Source: JTS-RE37 sp041744575
Lineage (GTDB): Bacteria; Bacteroidota; Bacteroidia; Flavobacteriales; Flavobacteriaceae
DNA length: 64,000 nucleotides
Direction: 5' to 3'
Assembly (NCBI GenBank): GCA_041744575.1
Contig: JBGTKP010000020.1
Span: 8,824-72,823 of the forward strand
Part shown: positions 35,607 through 45,217 of the stretch, piece by piece
How the letters are laid out: each line of letters starts with the position of its first letter
Position numbering within the stretch: position 1 is the stretch's first letter
Program-made: the position numbers and the translations under genes
The notes under the pieces: model-generated
What the model saw: only the letters and a program-made list of their open reading frames with translations
The model's database searches: none
What the model was told of the DNA's origin: nothing

Positions 35607-35663
35607 AGAACTTCCACCTCCGAAAACGCCACAATTTTACCTACATTTATATAAATCCCGGGT

Positions 35664-36194
35664 ATGAATCGCATTTGCCTTTGTGTGATACTGTTGTGTT
35701 GTCTGAGTTGTAGTACCATCCGTGTGGCCTATGATTATGATAAGAAAACGGATTTCTCAAACTACCAGACCTATACTTATCTACCGGAAATGGAAACCGG
35801 ACTAAGTGAGTTGGATGCCAAACGTCTCCTGCAGGCCATAGATTCAACCATGCAACTGAAAGGGATCATGTATTCTGAAGAGCCGGATTTTTTTATCAAT
35901 ATACAGTCGAGGGAAATCAGAAGTGACGCCGGGAATTCCGTAGGGGTCGGAGTTGGGGGTGGAGGAGGAAATGTAGGAGGCGGGGTTTCTATTGGATTGC
36001 CCATAGGTTCTCCAAAAATGGACCGGGAAATCATCTTTGACCTTGTTGACAGCAGGAAGGATGAACTTTTCTGGCAGGCTGTCAGCGGGACGGCTTTCAA
36101 AGATTCCGGCACTCCGGACCAACGGGAAGCCAGGCTCCGTGAAATTGTTACCAAGGTTTTCTCCGCCTACCCCCCCAAAAAATCAAAAAAGTAG
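35664..36194 (+). CDS. DUF4136 lipoprotein
   Basis: The 176-residue protein has a lipobox (CCLSC, C16) and the DUF4136 pattern: VAYDYDKKTDFSNYQTYTYL near the start and a C-terminal WQAVSGTAF with EIVTKVFSAYPPK. A glycine/valine-rich low-complexity stretch lies around residues 92-112. Function is unknown; envelope location follows from the lipobox. A near-consensus -7 box TACATTTA lies about 15 bases upstream of its start. It converges on the A2M gene, with a terminator between. Confidence 0.8.
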   Translation: MNRICLCVILLCCLSCSTIRVAYDYDKKTDFSNYQTYTYLPEMETGLSELDAKRLLQAIDSTMQLKGIMYSEEPDFFINIQSREIRSDAGNSVGVGVGGGGGNVGGGVSIGLPIGSPKMDREIIFDLVDSRKDELFWQAVSGTAFKDSGTPDQREARLREIVTKVFSAYPPKKSKK

Positions 36195-36221
36195 CATTCA
36201 CTTCACATCAATCACCCTCTT

Positions 36222-36244
36222 CCGGGAATACCCCGGTTTTATTT
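36222..36244 (+). terminator. Intrinsic terminator between the DUF4136 and A2M genes
   Basis: CCGGG (36222-36226), loop AATAC, CCCGG (36232-36236), followed by TTTTATTTT. It serves the plus-strand DUF4136 gene and overlaps the stop region of the minus-strand A2M gene. Confidence 0.6.
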
Positions 36245-39200
36245 TCCTGATTTTGAACTGAGTCTTATACCTGTGCTGTGGCTGCTGAATTCAGGAGCGT
36301 ACATGCTTTGAATGGTCCCGATTCCATTGCTGAATTCGCCGGCATTGTTCACCCGAAGATAGTATTCCAAAATGGTTATCCCTTTGGGCAGGACATCAAA
36401 GAAAAAATGAGTGCTGGCATCCCGGGTGCTTTCATAAAATCCAACCCCATCCTGCCAGTGATATCCGGAAATTACATCGATGGGTTCCAAACCTGATGCT
36501 CTCATGTCCTTCATGTGCACGTATTCCACAGCCCTGTCTGATCTGATCTCAAGCCTCACCCTCAGCAGGTCACCTACCGAGATATTGCTGCCTTCCTTAA
36601 TTTCCGTGAGCAGCTCTCCGGCATCCGTATCCTTCTTCAGAAAAACCTTTTTGTTCAATGTCATCGGACCCCCCGCGGCAGTTATATTTTCAAGGGACTC
36701 AAAATATTGCCAGTACAATGCTCCCCAGGCTATCCCTTCACCTGTTTTTTGTAAACTTACCTTACTTTGGTCCGGGGATATTTGAGGCCCGGCCCAGGAG
36801 GTTTTGAAGTACCCGGTGCCCGCTTCAGGTTTTGCGCCATCCTGCGCATTCATATTCAGTTTTTCGCCACCCAAAGTCACCCCGACCGTCTCTTTTTCTG
36901 AAAGCCATGAACTACCTTCCGTTAAAAGGGCGTATACGGCATCCGCTGTTGCCTTGGTAGTTTTCCATTGAGAGGTTTGCTTATTTTTAAGCAGCCAGAT
37001 TTTTAATTCGTCCACAGTCTTTGTATCCCTGCTGATCTCTGAAAAGGCTGTTATCATAAGCGCCTGAGTCTCAATTGGTGCCTGATACCACCACCAGGAT
37101 GGGGTGTTTTCCTTCCAGTACCTGCCCAGTTCATTACTGTTGATGCTGTTTTCCCTGAGCGACCTTAGGATTTTCACTGCTGTTTCTCTGTCACCGGACC
37201 TGTGAAGTACGAGTGCTATCATTCCCTTGCAATATAATGACTGACCTGTCCAGGACTTTGCCACAAGGTCTTCGTAAAATCGCAGGGCCTTTTGTGTGGC
37301 TGCGTTTGCCGGAAAATCGGGAAAAAAACTGCGCATATAGAGGTAATGAATCTGAATAGGGCTGAGATCATTTCTTTCAGTTTTATTTTCCTTTTTTTGA
37401 AGTAGCTCATATTCCCTGACAAACTCAGAATCGACATATTTCATCGCGCTGCCTACGACCTCCTGGGTCAGCATACCATCCTTGTCGACCCCTAGTTGGT
37501 TTAATTTTCCCATACCGGTTACGATGTGTTGGGTGATAAATCTGTCCGGCTGCCCGCCCTTAAACCAGGCCCAGGCCCCTGATGCCATCTGATTGCCTTT
37601 TAACTGGTTGAGAGCGGCTGTCTGACTGTTATTCATCGTATTGAGGTCAAAGAGCAAACCGATCCGTTTCTTTTGTTCCTCTTCCGACATGGCATCCCTT
37701 ACCCATGGAGTTTCCTGAATAAGCAACGACTTGAGTTCTTTATTTTTTTCCAGTTGGCTCTCCAGGGCATCTGAAGAAGCCCATTGCCTGAAAACATCGT
37801 GCATCCCGGGGGATTGATGTACGATATGACCGGCCAGACTGTTGGCGTACCACCTGGAAAAGATCTGTTCGTTACAGTCGTACGGATATTCCATCAGGTA
37901 GGGCAGGGCCTGAACTGCATACCATGCCGGATTGGAAGTTATTTCGAGCGTGAGGAGATGATTTTTCAGCGTTGGGGAATTTTGGATGCTTAGTTTATCG
38001 AGGACAAAAGTTTTTTTCTGCCCGCTTCCCACCCACATAGGCAGGGTTTCCGTAAGCAGGACACGATTGGTGAGCACCGGAAGCATGCTTTGTTCACCAT
38101 CGCTGTAGTCCCCGGAAGTGGCCGTTATCCTTAATTGTATGGCCTGCAGGCCTTCAGGAAGTTCCAGATTCCATGAAACACTTGTATTGGACATGGAATC
38201 CACTTCAAATTCCCCCATATTTTGGGGGGATGCTTCTCCTTTTTTCCCTGGTCTTTCAGGATTTAGTAATTGGTCCGTGATGTCCTTCCCGCTGAGGGCA
38301 TCCTTCACCTCCAAGCGGGCTTTTCCCAAAAGCCTTTCCTTAGTGAGGTTGGCAATTTTCGTATCCAGGGTTATTCTGTCGCCCTCCCTTAAAAACCTTG
38401 GAACATTCGGTATGACCATCAGCTTTTTTTGAGTAACTGTTTCTAGAGTACGCATCCCAATCTCCAGGTTGGGAGAATGGGCAAGCAGCATTAATTTCCA
38501 TCTGGTAAGGGCATCCGGAGTTGTAAAACTAAAAGTTATGGTGCCATCCGGATCTGTTCGCAATTGCGGGTAGAAAAAGGCAGTTTCAGAAAAACTCTGC
38601 CGGACAAGCATTTCCCCTGGGCCTCGTCTTTCCTGTTTCGAAGAATCAGCAGTTTCGTTCAGACCTTCAGAAGTGCCTTTACTTTCCAGGTTTTTTTGCT
38701 GTGGAGCATCATATTCGATAACCTCATTCAGGGCTTCTGATTCATCCATAGCATTCATAACATTCCGTTTTACCCCCACCTGGTTTCTCATAAGAGCAAG
38801 CGGACCAAATGTTCCCCTTCCCTCCGGATAGCCCAGATTTAATCCAAAAAAGTTCAATGTTTCGGAATATTCCACTGGAAATTCAATCAGTTCATTGTCG
38901 ATATGCGAATCAAAATAATGAGTGCCATAGCTTTCATTACCATTGAACCCGGAATAGGAATGATAGGGAAGTCGCTGATACGGATCAAAATTCCAGGCAT
39001 GAGGTTTGAAGGCATCCAGGGAAGCATCGTACATCCCTGCGAGGACTTCAGCCGCCAGCTTATCACCCTCCGGCCCTGTGATTTTAAAAGACCAGGTTTC
39101 CTTTGCCCCGGGTTCCATTAGATCACGAAAAGTTGCTGTTTCGATTTTAATCCCGGTGTCAGGATAGGGCACATCAATCGTAATCGTTTCGGAGGTTAAA

Positions 39201-42200
39201 GCATTGAATGCGGAAAAATTATAGTTGACTGAAAATCCCCCTATATCATCCCGCATGACCGGAATCCGAACGATTTTACTATTGCCGTTAAGCTCAATCA
39301 GCTCCCGTCTGATAACCTTGCGGTTTTTTTCGACCATTACGGTTACAGACAGTTTCTCCATGGCCGAGGAAAGTTTTACCTCCACGGTATCTCCCACTGC
39401 GTATTTCTCCTGATTTGTCTTATAGGTAAAAATTTGATTATCAGGTGTTATTATGTCTTTGAGGCCAAAGACCGCAGTTCGTGCCTCAGCGCGTACCTCC
39501 ACTCCGAATCGGTCTCTGGTGAGCATCTCGATCAGGTACCTGCCGGAGGGCCAATTCTTAATATTTCCCAAGGGCAATTCCGCTTCACCTGAGATGTCAA
39601 AGGCTTGCTCCCATACAAGTTTACCCCGATCCCAATGGAGAGGATCTGCCTCGTTTACAAATGCTTCGTGCGGAAATAGTTCTTTGAATTTTTCACGCGT
39701 AAAAGTCTTGTAGTCCGGGGCTGGCCAGGGTCGCTTTCTCAGGATATTTTCAGGAGCCACAAGTTTAAAGATTCGGACAGACCCTTTAGCCGCAACCGGC
39801 TGATCATTCAGGTTGGTGGTCCTAAGTTTCAGCTGGTGTCCGGACAGGTTCTTCTCCAGTGTGGCGGGCACCAGGATCGATCCAACAAGGGAGTGATAGC
39901 CGATTCGTACAGAAACTGAGGCGCTTCTGGTTTCCCCATTGATGTCAGTAACATCAGCGGTCACTTCATAATTAAAGACCGGCAAATCCTTGGGATCCAT
40001 GCTTAAATCAGGGATGGCCCTGAAACCGATCGTATAATTACCGGATGCATCGGTACTGGTTTCGCCATGGGCTATTTCCTGCGAATTTCCCTCAAACGAC
40101 GGGCGAATCCAATAATACCAGGGGGGAAAATAGACCACGCGGCGCACGCGATAGGCCACTTTGCCATTGCTGACCGGGGCACCTGCATATGCCTGAGCAG
40201 TGGCAGAAATAGAGATGGAATCCCCTACCTTATGCTCCTTCAGTATGGGGTTAAAGGAGGTCTGAAATCCAGGCCTTTTATATTCCTCGACCGATATATC
40301 GGTGCTCCCTGAAAGAGAGACGACTGAAGAAGAAGCACTTAGCATATACATCCCTGTTATCCCGCCTTCGGGCACTGTAAACTGCCCGTTGAAAGAGCCA
40401 TATTCATTGGTTTCAAACAGCTGATCCATTACTTTTTGACCATTGGCATCGTTAAGGGTGATCAGCACAGGGGTCTTCACTGAAGTCGCAGGTCCTTCCT
40501 TCTCCGAAACCACTACAATTCCTTTAAAATAAAGCGGCTGGCCGGGTCTGTAAATACTGCGGTCCGTAAACAACCATGCTGTACGGGGTGACGCTGATTC
40601 TGTCGTTATTTTGTTTTTCGCATTTATATAGTACATTCCAAAGTGCGCGGTCTGCGCCCCATGCTTCAACCTGGCCCGGACGTTGGTCAGGCCGGCCCCG
40701 GACAAGGGAACCTCCACCATCCCGTTGTTGTCAGTGGCAAAGGTTTTCTGATTACTCACCCCATTGTAATCCAGTTCGTAATTCAGTACAAGTTGCGCGT
40801 TGGTAATGGGCCGGCCGTCATTTCTGTCAATTGCCTGAAAAATATATTCCTCCTCCGAACGCGACTCCAGCAAGGCCATATCTGTCACCTGCGTAAAACC
40901 AGTTGCGAATGACCCTGATTGGCTTTTGGTTTCCGCCAGGATCACATAAAGGCCGTTTTCCAGCTCAGGCATTAGTATTTCAGTCGTATGAGTCTGGTAA
41001 TCTTTTTCACTCTTCAGAGGAGCCTCCCAGGATTTCGAAATTTTCAGGCCCTTAATAAATGAATGTTGTCTTGACAAGGGATACAAGTCCTCTATTTTCG
41101 AACGCTGTTCCGGCGAAATGCGATAGGCAAAGAGATGAAGCTGTTCCAGGTTCCTGTATGCCACTAATAATTTGGAGGGTTTGTTCAGAGAAAGATATGA
41201 TTCCACAGTTAGTTGCAGATCCTCAGCAAGTATCCGTGATTTGAGGGCTTTGCATTTCTTCTCTGCCCGGCTTTTGGGGAAGGTGTCTATTACGTCATCG
41301 CAAAGTGCCAGGGCTTCCTTTCGCTTTGTCTGATGAGCGACATTTGTAACAGGCTGATAGTCCTCTGCCAGACGGTCATAGTGTTGTGCAAGCTCAAATT
41401 TATAAAGAGCGGATACCTCATGATCAGCAAACTGGTTGGAGGAAATTTTGAGGATTTCCGAAAAACGATCTTCTTTGCCTGTAAAAACAGCGTTGTTATA
41501 GATAAAGTGAAGTCTTTTAATATCGTTATCCACAAAGGCTTCCGGGGACTTGTCCTGCTCATGGAATCCCAGCAGTTCCTGGTATAATTGAAGCGCTCTG
41601 AACTGAAGGGAAGTTGTGTCAGTGGTAGTTAATTTATACTTAATAAAGGCGTCCGCTTCACAAAGGATCTCGGGGTCCGAAATTTCAAATACCGATGCCG
41701 GTCTCGTAATACTGTTTTCACCTGAGGTATAAAACTCCAGCGCCGTGTGAGTGAGAAGGTCAAACAAAGTGGCCTCGAACTGCTTGTCCTCGGTGTTCCT
41801 CTGTAGGAGAGGTTCAAAATCTGAAACAGGTACTTTCTGCAGATCTTCCGGTACGTGAAGCGAGTTTTCAAAATGCTGGCCGATCTTACTGAATAGTGTC
41901 CGGACATCCCAGGTTCTGAAATCCGTGCTGTCTGCTGAGGTAGTGCTTTTAGCCCTGCTATAAATGAGATGCCGGTTGCCCTGATAGTATTGCCAGTAAA
42001 GGTGGGCCAGATATCCTTCGAGGACATTTATTTCCGGAAATGCTGCCCCGGCTATCTCCTTCCTGAAATCATTGACCACCCTCAATTGGGCCTCCTCTTC
42101 CAGGATCAGGTCATACATGGAGGCATACAGCAACGCTTTGATCAGCTGAGGAGAATTGTTTTCTGCCCTTGCCTTGTCCGAGATTTTTTGTACCACCGCG

Positions 42201-42334
42201 GTTGCGGAAGTGGTTAACTCCTCCTTTTCCAGTTGATCCACTTCCTTCCAGAGTGAGTTATAGGCTTTGTCCTGCTGAGAGAACATCCATTGACTGAAAA
42301 GTAGAATAACAAACATCAGGGTAAGTTGCTTCAT
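36239..42334 (-). CDS. Very large bacterial alpha-2-macroglobulin family protein
   Basis: From ATG 42334 the protein has 2031 residues and a signal peptide ending FSQ (about residue 20). About the first 500 residues form an N-terminal extension of helical, repeat-like character. MG2-type beta domains follow (TDRSIYRPGQPLYFKGIVV). Then come an acidic variable segment, the FSFTTPDALTRWKLM block, and the thioester region PYDCNEQ with C1487 and Q1490, so the CxEQ thioester is intact. The alpha-alpha toroid and C-terminal receptor-like domain complete it. Bacterial A2Ms trap attacking proteases in the envelope. No penicillin-binding protein 1C gene is adjacent, unlike the enterobacterial pairing. 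It is more than 300 residues longer than the E. coli homologue. No lipobox is seen, so it should be periplasmic or exported. Confidence 0.9.
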   Translation of the reverse strand: MKQLTLMFVILLFSQWMFSQQDKAYNSLWKEVDQLEKEELTTSATAVVQKISDKARAENNSPQLIKALLYASMYDLILEEEAQLRVVNDFRKEIAGAAFPEINVLEGYLAHLYWQYYQGNRHLIYSRAKSTTSADSTDFRTWDVRTLFSKIGQHFENSLHVPEDLQKVPVSDFEPLLQRNTEDKQFEATLFDLLTHTALEFYTSGENSITRPASVFEISDPEILCEADAFIKYKLTTTDTTSLQFRALQLYQELLGFHEQDKSPEAFVDNDIKRLHFIYNNAVFTGKEDRFSEILKISSNQFADHEVSALYKFELAQHYDRLAEDYQPVTNVAHQTKRKEALALCDDVIDTFPKSRAEKKCKALKSRILAEDLQLTVESYLSLNKPSKLLVAYRNLEQLHLFAYRISPEQRSKIEDLYPLSRQHSFIKGLKISKSWEAPLKSEKDYQTHTTEILMPELENGLYVILAETKSQSGSFATGFTQVTDMALLESRSEEEYIFQAIDRNDGRPITNAQLVLNYELDYNGVSNQKTFATDNNGMVEVPLSGAGLTNVRARLKHGAQTAHFGMYYINAKNKITTESASPRTAWLFTDRSIYRPGQPLYFKGIVVVSEKEGPATSVKTPVLITLNDANGQKVMDQLFETNEYGSFNGQFTVPEGGITGMYMLSASSSVVSLSGSTDISVEEYKRPGFQTSFNPILKEHKVGDSISISATAQAYAGAPVSNGKVAYRVRRVVYFPPWYYWIRPSFEGNSQEIAHGETSTDASGNYTIGFRAIPDLSMDPKDLPVFNYEVTADVTDINGETRSASVSVRIGYHSLVGSILVPATLEKNLSGHQLKLRTTNLNDQPVAAKGSVRIFKLVAPENILRKRPWPAPDYKTFTREKFKELFPHEAFVNEADPLHWDRGKLVWEQAFDISGEAELPLGNIKNWPSGRYLIEMLTRDRFGVEVRAEARTAVFGLKDIITPDNQIFTYKTNQEKYAVGDTVEVKLSSAMEKLSVTVMVEKNRKVIRRELIELNGNSKIVRIPVMRDDIGGFSVNYNFSAFNALTSETITIDVPYPDTGIKIETATFRDLMEPGAKETWSFKITGPEGDKLAAEVLAGMYDASLDAFKPHAWNFDPYQRLPYHSYSGFNGNESYGTHYFDSHIDNELIEFPVEYSETLNFFGLNLGYPEGRGTFGPLALMRNQVGVKRNVMNAMDESEALNEVIEYDAPQQKNLESKGTSEGLNETADSSKQERRGPGEMLVRQSFSETAFFYPQLRTDPDGTITFSFTTPDALTRWKLMLLAHSPNLEIGMRTLETVTQKKLMVIPNVPRFLREGDRITLDTKIANLTKERLLGKARLEVKDALSGKDITDQLLNPERPGKKGEASPQNMGEFEVDSMSNTSVSWNLELPEGLQAIQLRITATSGDYSDGEQSMLPVLTNRVLLTETLPMWVGSGQKKTFVLDKLSIQNSPTLKNHLLTLEITSNPAWYAVQALPYLMEYPYDCNEQIFSRWYANSLAGHIVHQSPGMHDVFRQWASSDALESQLEKNKELKSLLIQETPWVRDAMSEEEQKKRIGLLFDLNTMNNSQTAALNQLKGNQMASGAWAWFKGGQPDRFITQHIVTGMGKLNQLGVDKDGMLTQEVVGSAMKYVDSEFVREYELLQKKENKTERNDLSPIQIHYLYMRSFFPDFPANAATQKALRFYEDLVAKSWTGQSLYCKGMIALVLHRSGDRETAVKILRSLRENSINSNELGRYWKENTPSWWWYQAPIETQALMITAFSEISRDTKTVDELKIWLLKNKQTSQWKTTKATADAVYALLTEGSSWLSEKETVGVTLGGEKLNMNAQDGAKPEAGTGYFKTSWAGPQISPDQSKVSLQKTGEGIAWGALYWQYFESLENITAAGGPMTLNKKVFLKKDTDAGELLTEIKEGSNISVGDLLRVRLEIRSDRAVEYVHMKDMRASGLEPIDVISGYHWQDGVGFYESTRDASTHFFFDVLPKGITILEYYLRVNNAGEFSNGIGTIQSMYAPEFSSHSTGIRLSSKSGK

Positions 42335-42487
42335 AATTGTAAAATTAATAACAAAATTCAACCCTCCTTATATCATGCGCAAGTATAAATGAGGGAATGG
42401 CTAGTCTGGATGAGGCACTCTGTGTAGTATAAGTCAAATAGGATGCCAGAAAATGTACCTCGAAAGTCTTGGTGCTGCCGGAAGCCT

Positions 42488-43273
42488 TCAGAGGGAGCGA
42501 AGCAGACCCCCGTCCAGGGGGATGGCCGTACCGGTGATATAACCGGCTTGTTGAGAAGCCAGAAACGCAACGAGATATCCGTATTCTTCAGGCCGTCCGA
42601 TTCGTTTTACAGGCACCGCGAAAGCCATGTTTTTTTGTACATCAGAGAGAGGAATCTGTTGTTGTCTGGCTTTCTTTTCGTTCAGATCATGGATTCGTTC
42701 TGTATCAAAATATCCTGTTAATATGCTGTTGACAGTGATCTGATCCGCTGCCAGATCTGTTGCAAGTGTTTTGGCCCAGATAACCACCGCGGCGCGAATG
42801 CTATTGGAAAGGGCAAGATAGGAGAGGGGTTCACGTACGGATATGGAGGCGACATTCACAATCCTGCCCCAATTCTTTTTGCGCATGTGTTCGATGGCCA
42901 GATGTGTAGTGTGGACTACAGATTTAAAAAGCAGGTCAAAGGCGTCCTGATAATCATCTACTTGAAGTTCCAGGCTGCTTCCAGCCTTAGGACCCTGGGT
43001 GTTATTCACCAGGATATCCACGTCCTTATCCCTGAAATAATTCTCAATTATTTTTTTATAGCTCTGAAAGTCATTAAAATCGACCACGAGATAATCGTGT
43101 TCCTGGCTGGCACCTTTGTCCATTTCCGCTATGGCCTGTTCCAATTTATCACGGTTTCTGGCCATCAGTGTAACACTGGCACCACTGGCGGCCAATTGTA
43201 TGGCAATTGCTTTGCCAATTCCTCCGCTGGCACCGCCTACTAGGGCCTTTTTTCCTGCAAGGTTAATATGCAT
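42488..43273 (-). CDS. SDR-family protein lacking the catalytic YxxxK motif
   Basis: The 261-residue protein has the nucleotide-binding GGASGGIG at residues 13-20 and the C-terminal classical SDR ending GYITGTAIPLDGGLL, but NNAG is replaced by NNTQG. The catalytic region reads VASISVREPLSYLALSNSIRAAV, so Y-x-x-x-K is missing (Y-L-A-L-S-N). A group of FabG-like SDRs has such LxLSNxLR sequences, so it may use a different active-site arrangement or act on other substrates. The cupin gene lies 24 bases upstream on the same strand, suggesting an operon. Confidence 0.82.
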   Translation of the reverse strand: MHINLAGKKALVGGASGGIGKAIAIQLAASGASVTLMARNRDKLEQAIAEMDKGASQEHDYLVVDFNDFQSYKKIIENYFRDKDVDILVNNTQGPKAGSSLELQVDDYQDAFDLLFKSVVHTTHLAIEHMRKKNWGRIVNVASISVREPLSYLALSNSIRAAVVIWAKTLATDLAADQITVNSILTGYFDTERIHDLNEKKARQQQIPLSDVQKNMAFAVPVKRIGRPEEYGYLVAFLASQQAGYITGTAIPLDGGLLRSL

Positions 43274-43297
43274 GAGTTTCGTATTTTTAAAATGTAT

Positions 43298-43678
43298 TTA
43301 CCTGTAGGCCTCGCGTACCGGGCTAAAGACATCCAGGATCCTGCAGGAAGTGATAGCCCTTCCGCCATGTCTTACCATGGAAGGAATCACAACAAGATCT
43401 CCTGGCTCGTATACCTGGGAAATTCCGTCAAGGGTCAGTTCGAAACGACCCTCCAGAACCTGCATAATCTGTTCATTGTCGTGTTCATGTTCCGGCACCA
43501 CAGCATCTTGTTCCACTTCCCAGTATGCCATGGTCATCCTATCAGTATGGATCATCCGGCCGTGATATCCGGGTATATATTCTTTCACAGGTAAATCTGA
43601 TAGCTTTATATCCATAACATCTCCATTGACGGATTCTACCAACCTTTCATCACATCTCAGATTTCCCAGTTTAAACAC
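43298..43678 (-). CDS. Cupin-domain protein with a probable frameshift at its start
   Basis: The core is a single cupin of about 105 residues (from ATG 43615), with the metal-binding EHEHDNEQ and PSMVRHGG, and ending FSPVREAYR. GTG 43678 adds 21 residues that look related to the fold (KLGNLRCDERLVES). The frame remains open further upstream to 43768 and reads L-R-I-L-F-I-F-A-G-I-L-V-F-L-N-V-A-G-D-C-K-K, a lipoprotein-type signal with a lipobox cysteine, but has no start codon except CTG. An ATG at 43773 lies one base out of frame (ATG-A-CTG-CGG). Removing that A gives a perfect lipoprotein. So the gene is probably a frameshifted lipoprotein gene, or the base is an error. Sugar or small-ligand binding is generic for cupins; its partner is the SDR downstream. 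Confidence 0.72.
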   Translation of the reverse strand: MFKLGNLRCDERLVESVNGDVMDIKLSDLPVKEYIPGYHGRMIHTDRMTMAYWEVEQDAVVPEHEHDNEQIMQVLEGRFELTLDGISQVYEPGDLVVIPSMVRHGGRAITSCRILDVFSPVREAYR

Positions 43679-43803
43679 TAGGTTGGTTATCTCTTCTTCC
43701 TGTTTTTTACAATCGCCTGCAACATTCAGGAATACAAGGATACCTGCAAAGATAAAAAGAATCCGCAGTCATGCGCGGGGTTGGGGATGCCCATGGCAAT
43801 TAC

Positions 43804-43811
43804 TATCTTTG
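43804..43811 (+). promoter_or_regulatory. -7 box (TATCTTTG) of the mpl promoter
   Basis: It matches TAnnTTTG exactly. GTTG at 43780-43783 lies 20 bases upstream, close to the -33 TTTG consensus. The box ends 18 bases before the mpl start, implying a very short leader. Confidence 0.6.
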
Positions 43812-43829
43812 TTTTATAATTAGCATTGC

Positions 43830-45188
43830 ATGCATATACATTTTATTGCCATCGGCGGAAGCGCCATGCATAATCTTGCCCTCGCCCTGCATCACAAGGG
43901 TTACGAAATCACCGGAAGTGATGATGTCATTTTTGAGCCCTCAAAAAGCCGGTTGGCCGAAAAAGGGCTGTTACCGGAAGCATCAGGATGGTTTCCTGAA
44001 AAGATCAACCCGCGTCTCGATGCCATCATTCTGGGCATGCACGCCAAACCGGATAATCCTGAATTGATCCGGGCACAGCAATCGGCGATCCCGATATATT
44101 CATATCCCGAATTTCTATATGAACAATCCAAAAATAAAACAAGGGTAGTGATTGGCGGAAGTCACGGGAAAACGACCATTACCTCAATGATCCTGCACGT
44201 ACTGAAGTATCATGGGAAGGAAGTGGACTATATGGTCGGGGCACAGGTAGAAGGATTTGACAGGATGGTACATTTGACAGAGGAAAATGATTTCATGGTG
44301 CTCGAAGGGGACGAATACCTTTCTTCTCCGGTGGACAGGAGGCCTAAGTTTCATCTATACCAACCAAATATTGCCCTTTTAAGCGGGATTGCGTGGGATC
44401 ATATAAACGTCTTCACAACGTATGACATGTATGTGGAGCAGTTCCGGATATTCATTGAGAGTATCGTCAAGGGAGGAAGCATTACTTATAATGCGGAAGA
44501 CCCGGAAGTAGCTGCCCTTGTTGAAAATTCCGGGAACACGGTTCGTAAAATACCTTACAGCACACCGGATTATTCCGTCTCGGACGGGCGCACCCTGCTC
44601 AGTACTCCGGAGGGCCCCATGCCGGTAGGGATATTTGGAAAACATAATCTCAGCAATCTTGCAGGAGCTAAATGGATTTGCCAGCATATGGGCATTGATC
44701 AGGACGATTTTTATGAGGCGATCCCGAGTTTTAAAGGGGCTTCTAAAAGACTTGAGAAGATCGCCGGCAGTGACCTGGGGATCGCGTATAAGGATTTCGC
44801 CCATTCCCCAAGCAAGGTTGCCGCCGCCACCATGGCTGCACGGGAACAATATCCCAATAAAAGATTGATCGCGTGCCTGGAATTGCATACCTATAGCAGC
44901 CTTAGTTCGGAATTTTTAAAGGAATACGAGGGAACTCTGGATCCGGCCGATCTGGCTATTGTTTTTTATTCCCCTGAAGCCGTAAAGATCAAACGCCTGG
45001 AACAGATCACTGCAGTGCAAATTGAGGCTGCGTTTAAAAGGAAGGATCTGGTCATATTCACCAATGCCGACTCCTTTCGTGAGTTCCTCTTTCAACAGGA
45101 TCTTCTGCATTCAGTGCTTTTGCTTATGAGTTCCGGCGACTATGGCGGACTTGATTTTAAGGCCCTCAGAGAAGTATACACCCCCTAA
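43830..45188 (+). CDS. mpl: UDP-MurNAc--L-Ala-gamma-D-Glu-meso-DAP ligase (peptidoglycan recycling)
   Basis: Mpl reattaches recycled tripeptide to UDP-MurNAc. The 452-residue protein is a Mur-ligase family member: N-terminal Rossmann HFIAIGGSAMHNLALALHHKG, ATP loop IGGSHGKTTITSM at residues 108-120, central LEGDEYLSSPVDRRPKF and a C-terminal domain with YKDFAHSPSKVAA. MurC has similar motifs, but Mpl-type sequence (LPEASGWFPEKI, SGIAWDHINVF) favours recycling. A good promoter precedes it. The gene to its right (DUF1569) converges. Confidence 0.9.
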   Translation: MHIHFIAIGGSAMHNLALALHHKGYEITGSDDVIFEPSKSRLAEKGLLPEASGWFPEKINPRLDAIILGMHAKPDNPELIRAQQSAIPIYSYPEFLYEQSKNKTRVVIGGSHGKTTITSMILHVLKYHGKEVDYMVGAQVEGFDRMVHLTEENDFMVLEGDEYLSSPVDRRPKFHLYQPNIALLSGIAWDHINVFTTYDMYVEQFRIFIESIVKGGSITYNAEDPEVAALVENSGNTVRKIPYSTPDYSVSDGRTLLSTPEGPMPVGIFGKHNLSNLAGAKWICQHMGIDQDDFYEAIPSFKGASKRLEKIAGSDLGIAYKDFAHSPSKVAAATMAAREQYPNKRLIACLELHTYSSLSSEFLKEYEGTLDPADLAIVFYSPEAVKIKRLEQITAVQIEAAFKRKDLVIFTNADSFREFLFQQDLLHSVLLLMSSGDYGGLDFKALREVYTP

Positions 45189-45217
45189 ATTACGTATCCG
45201 GTTTTATCCCAAAAGTA

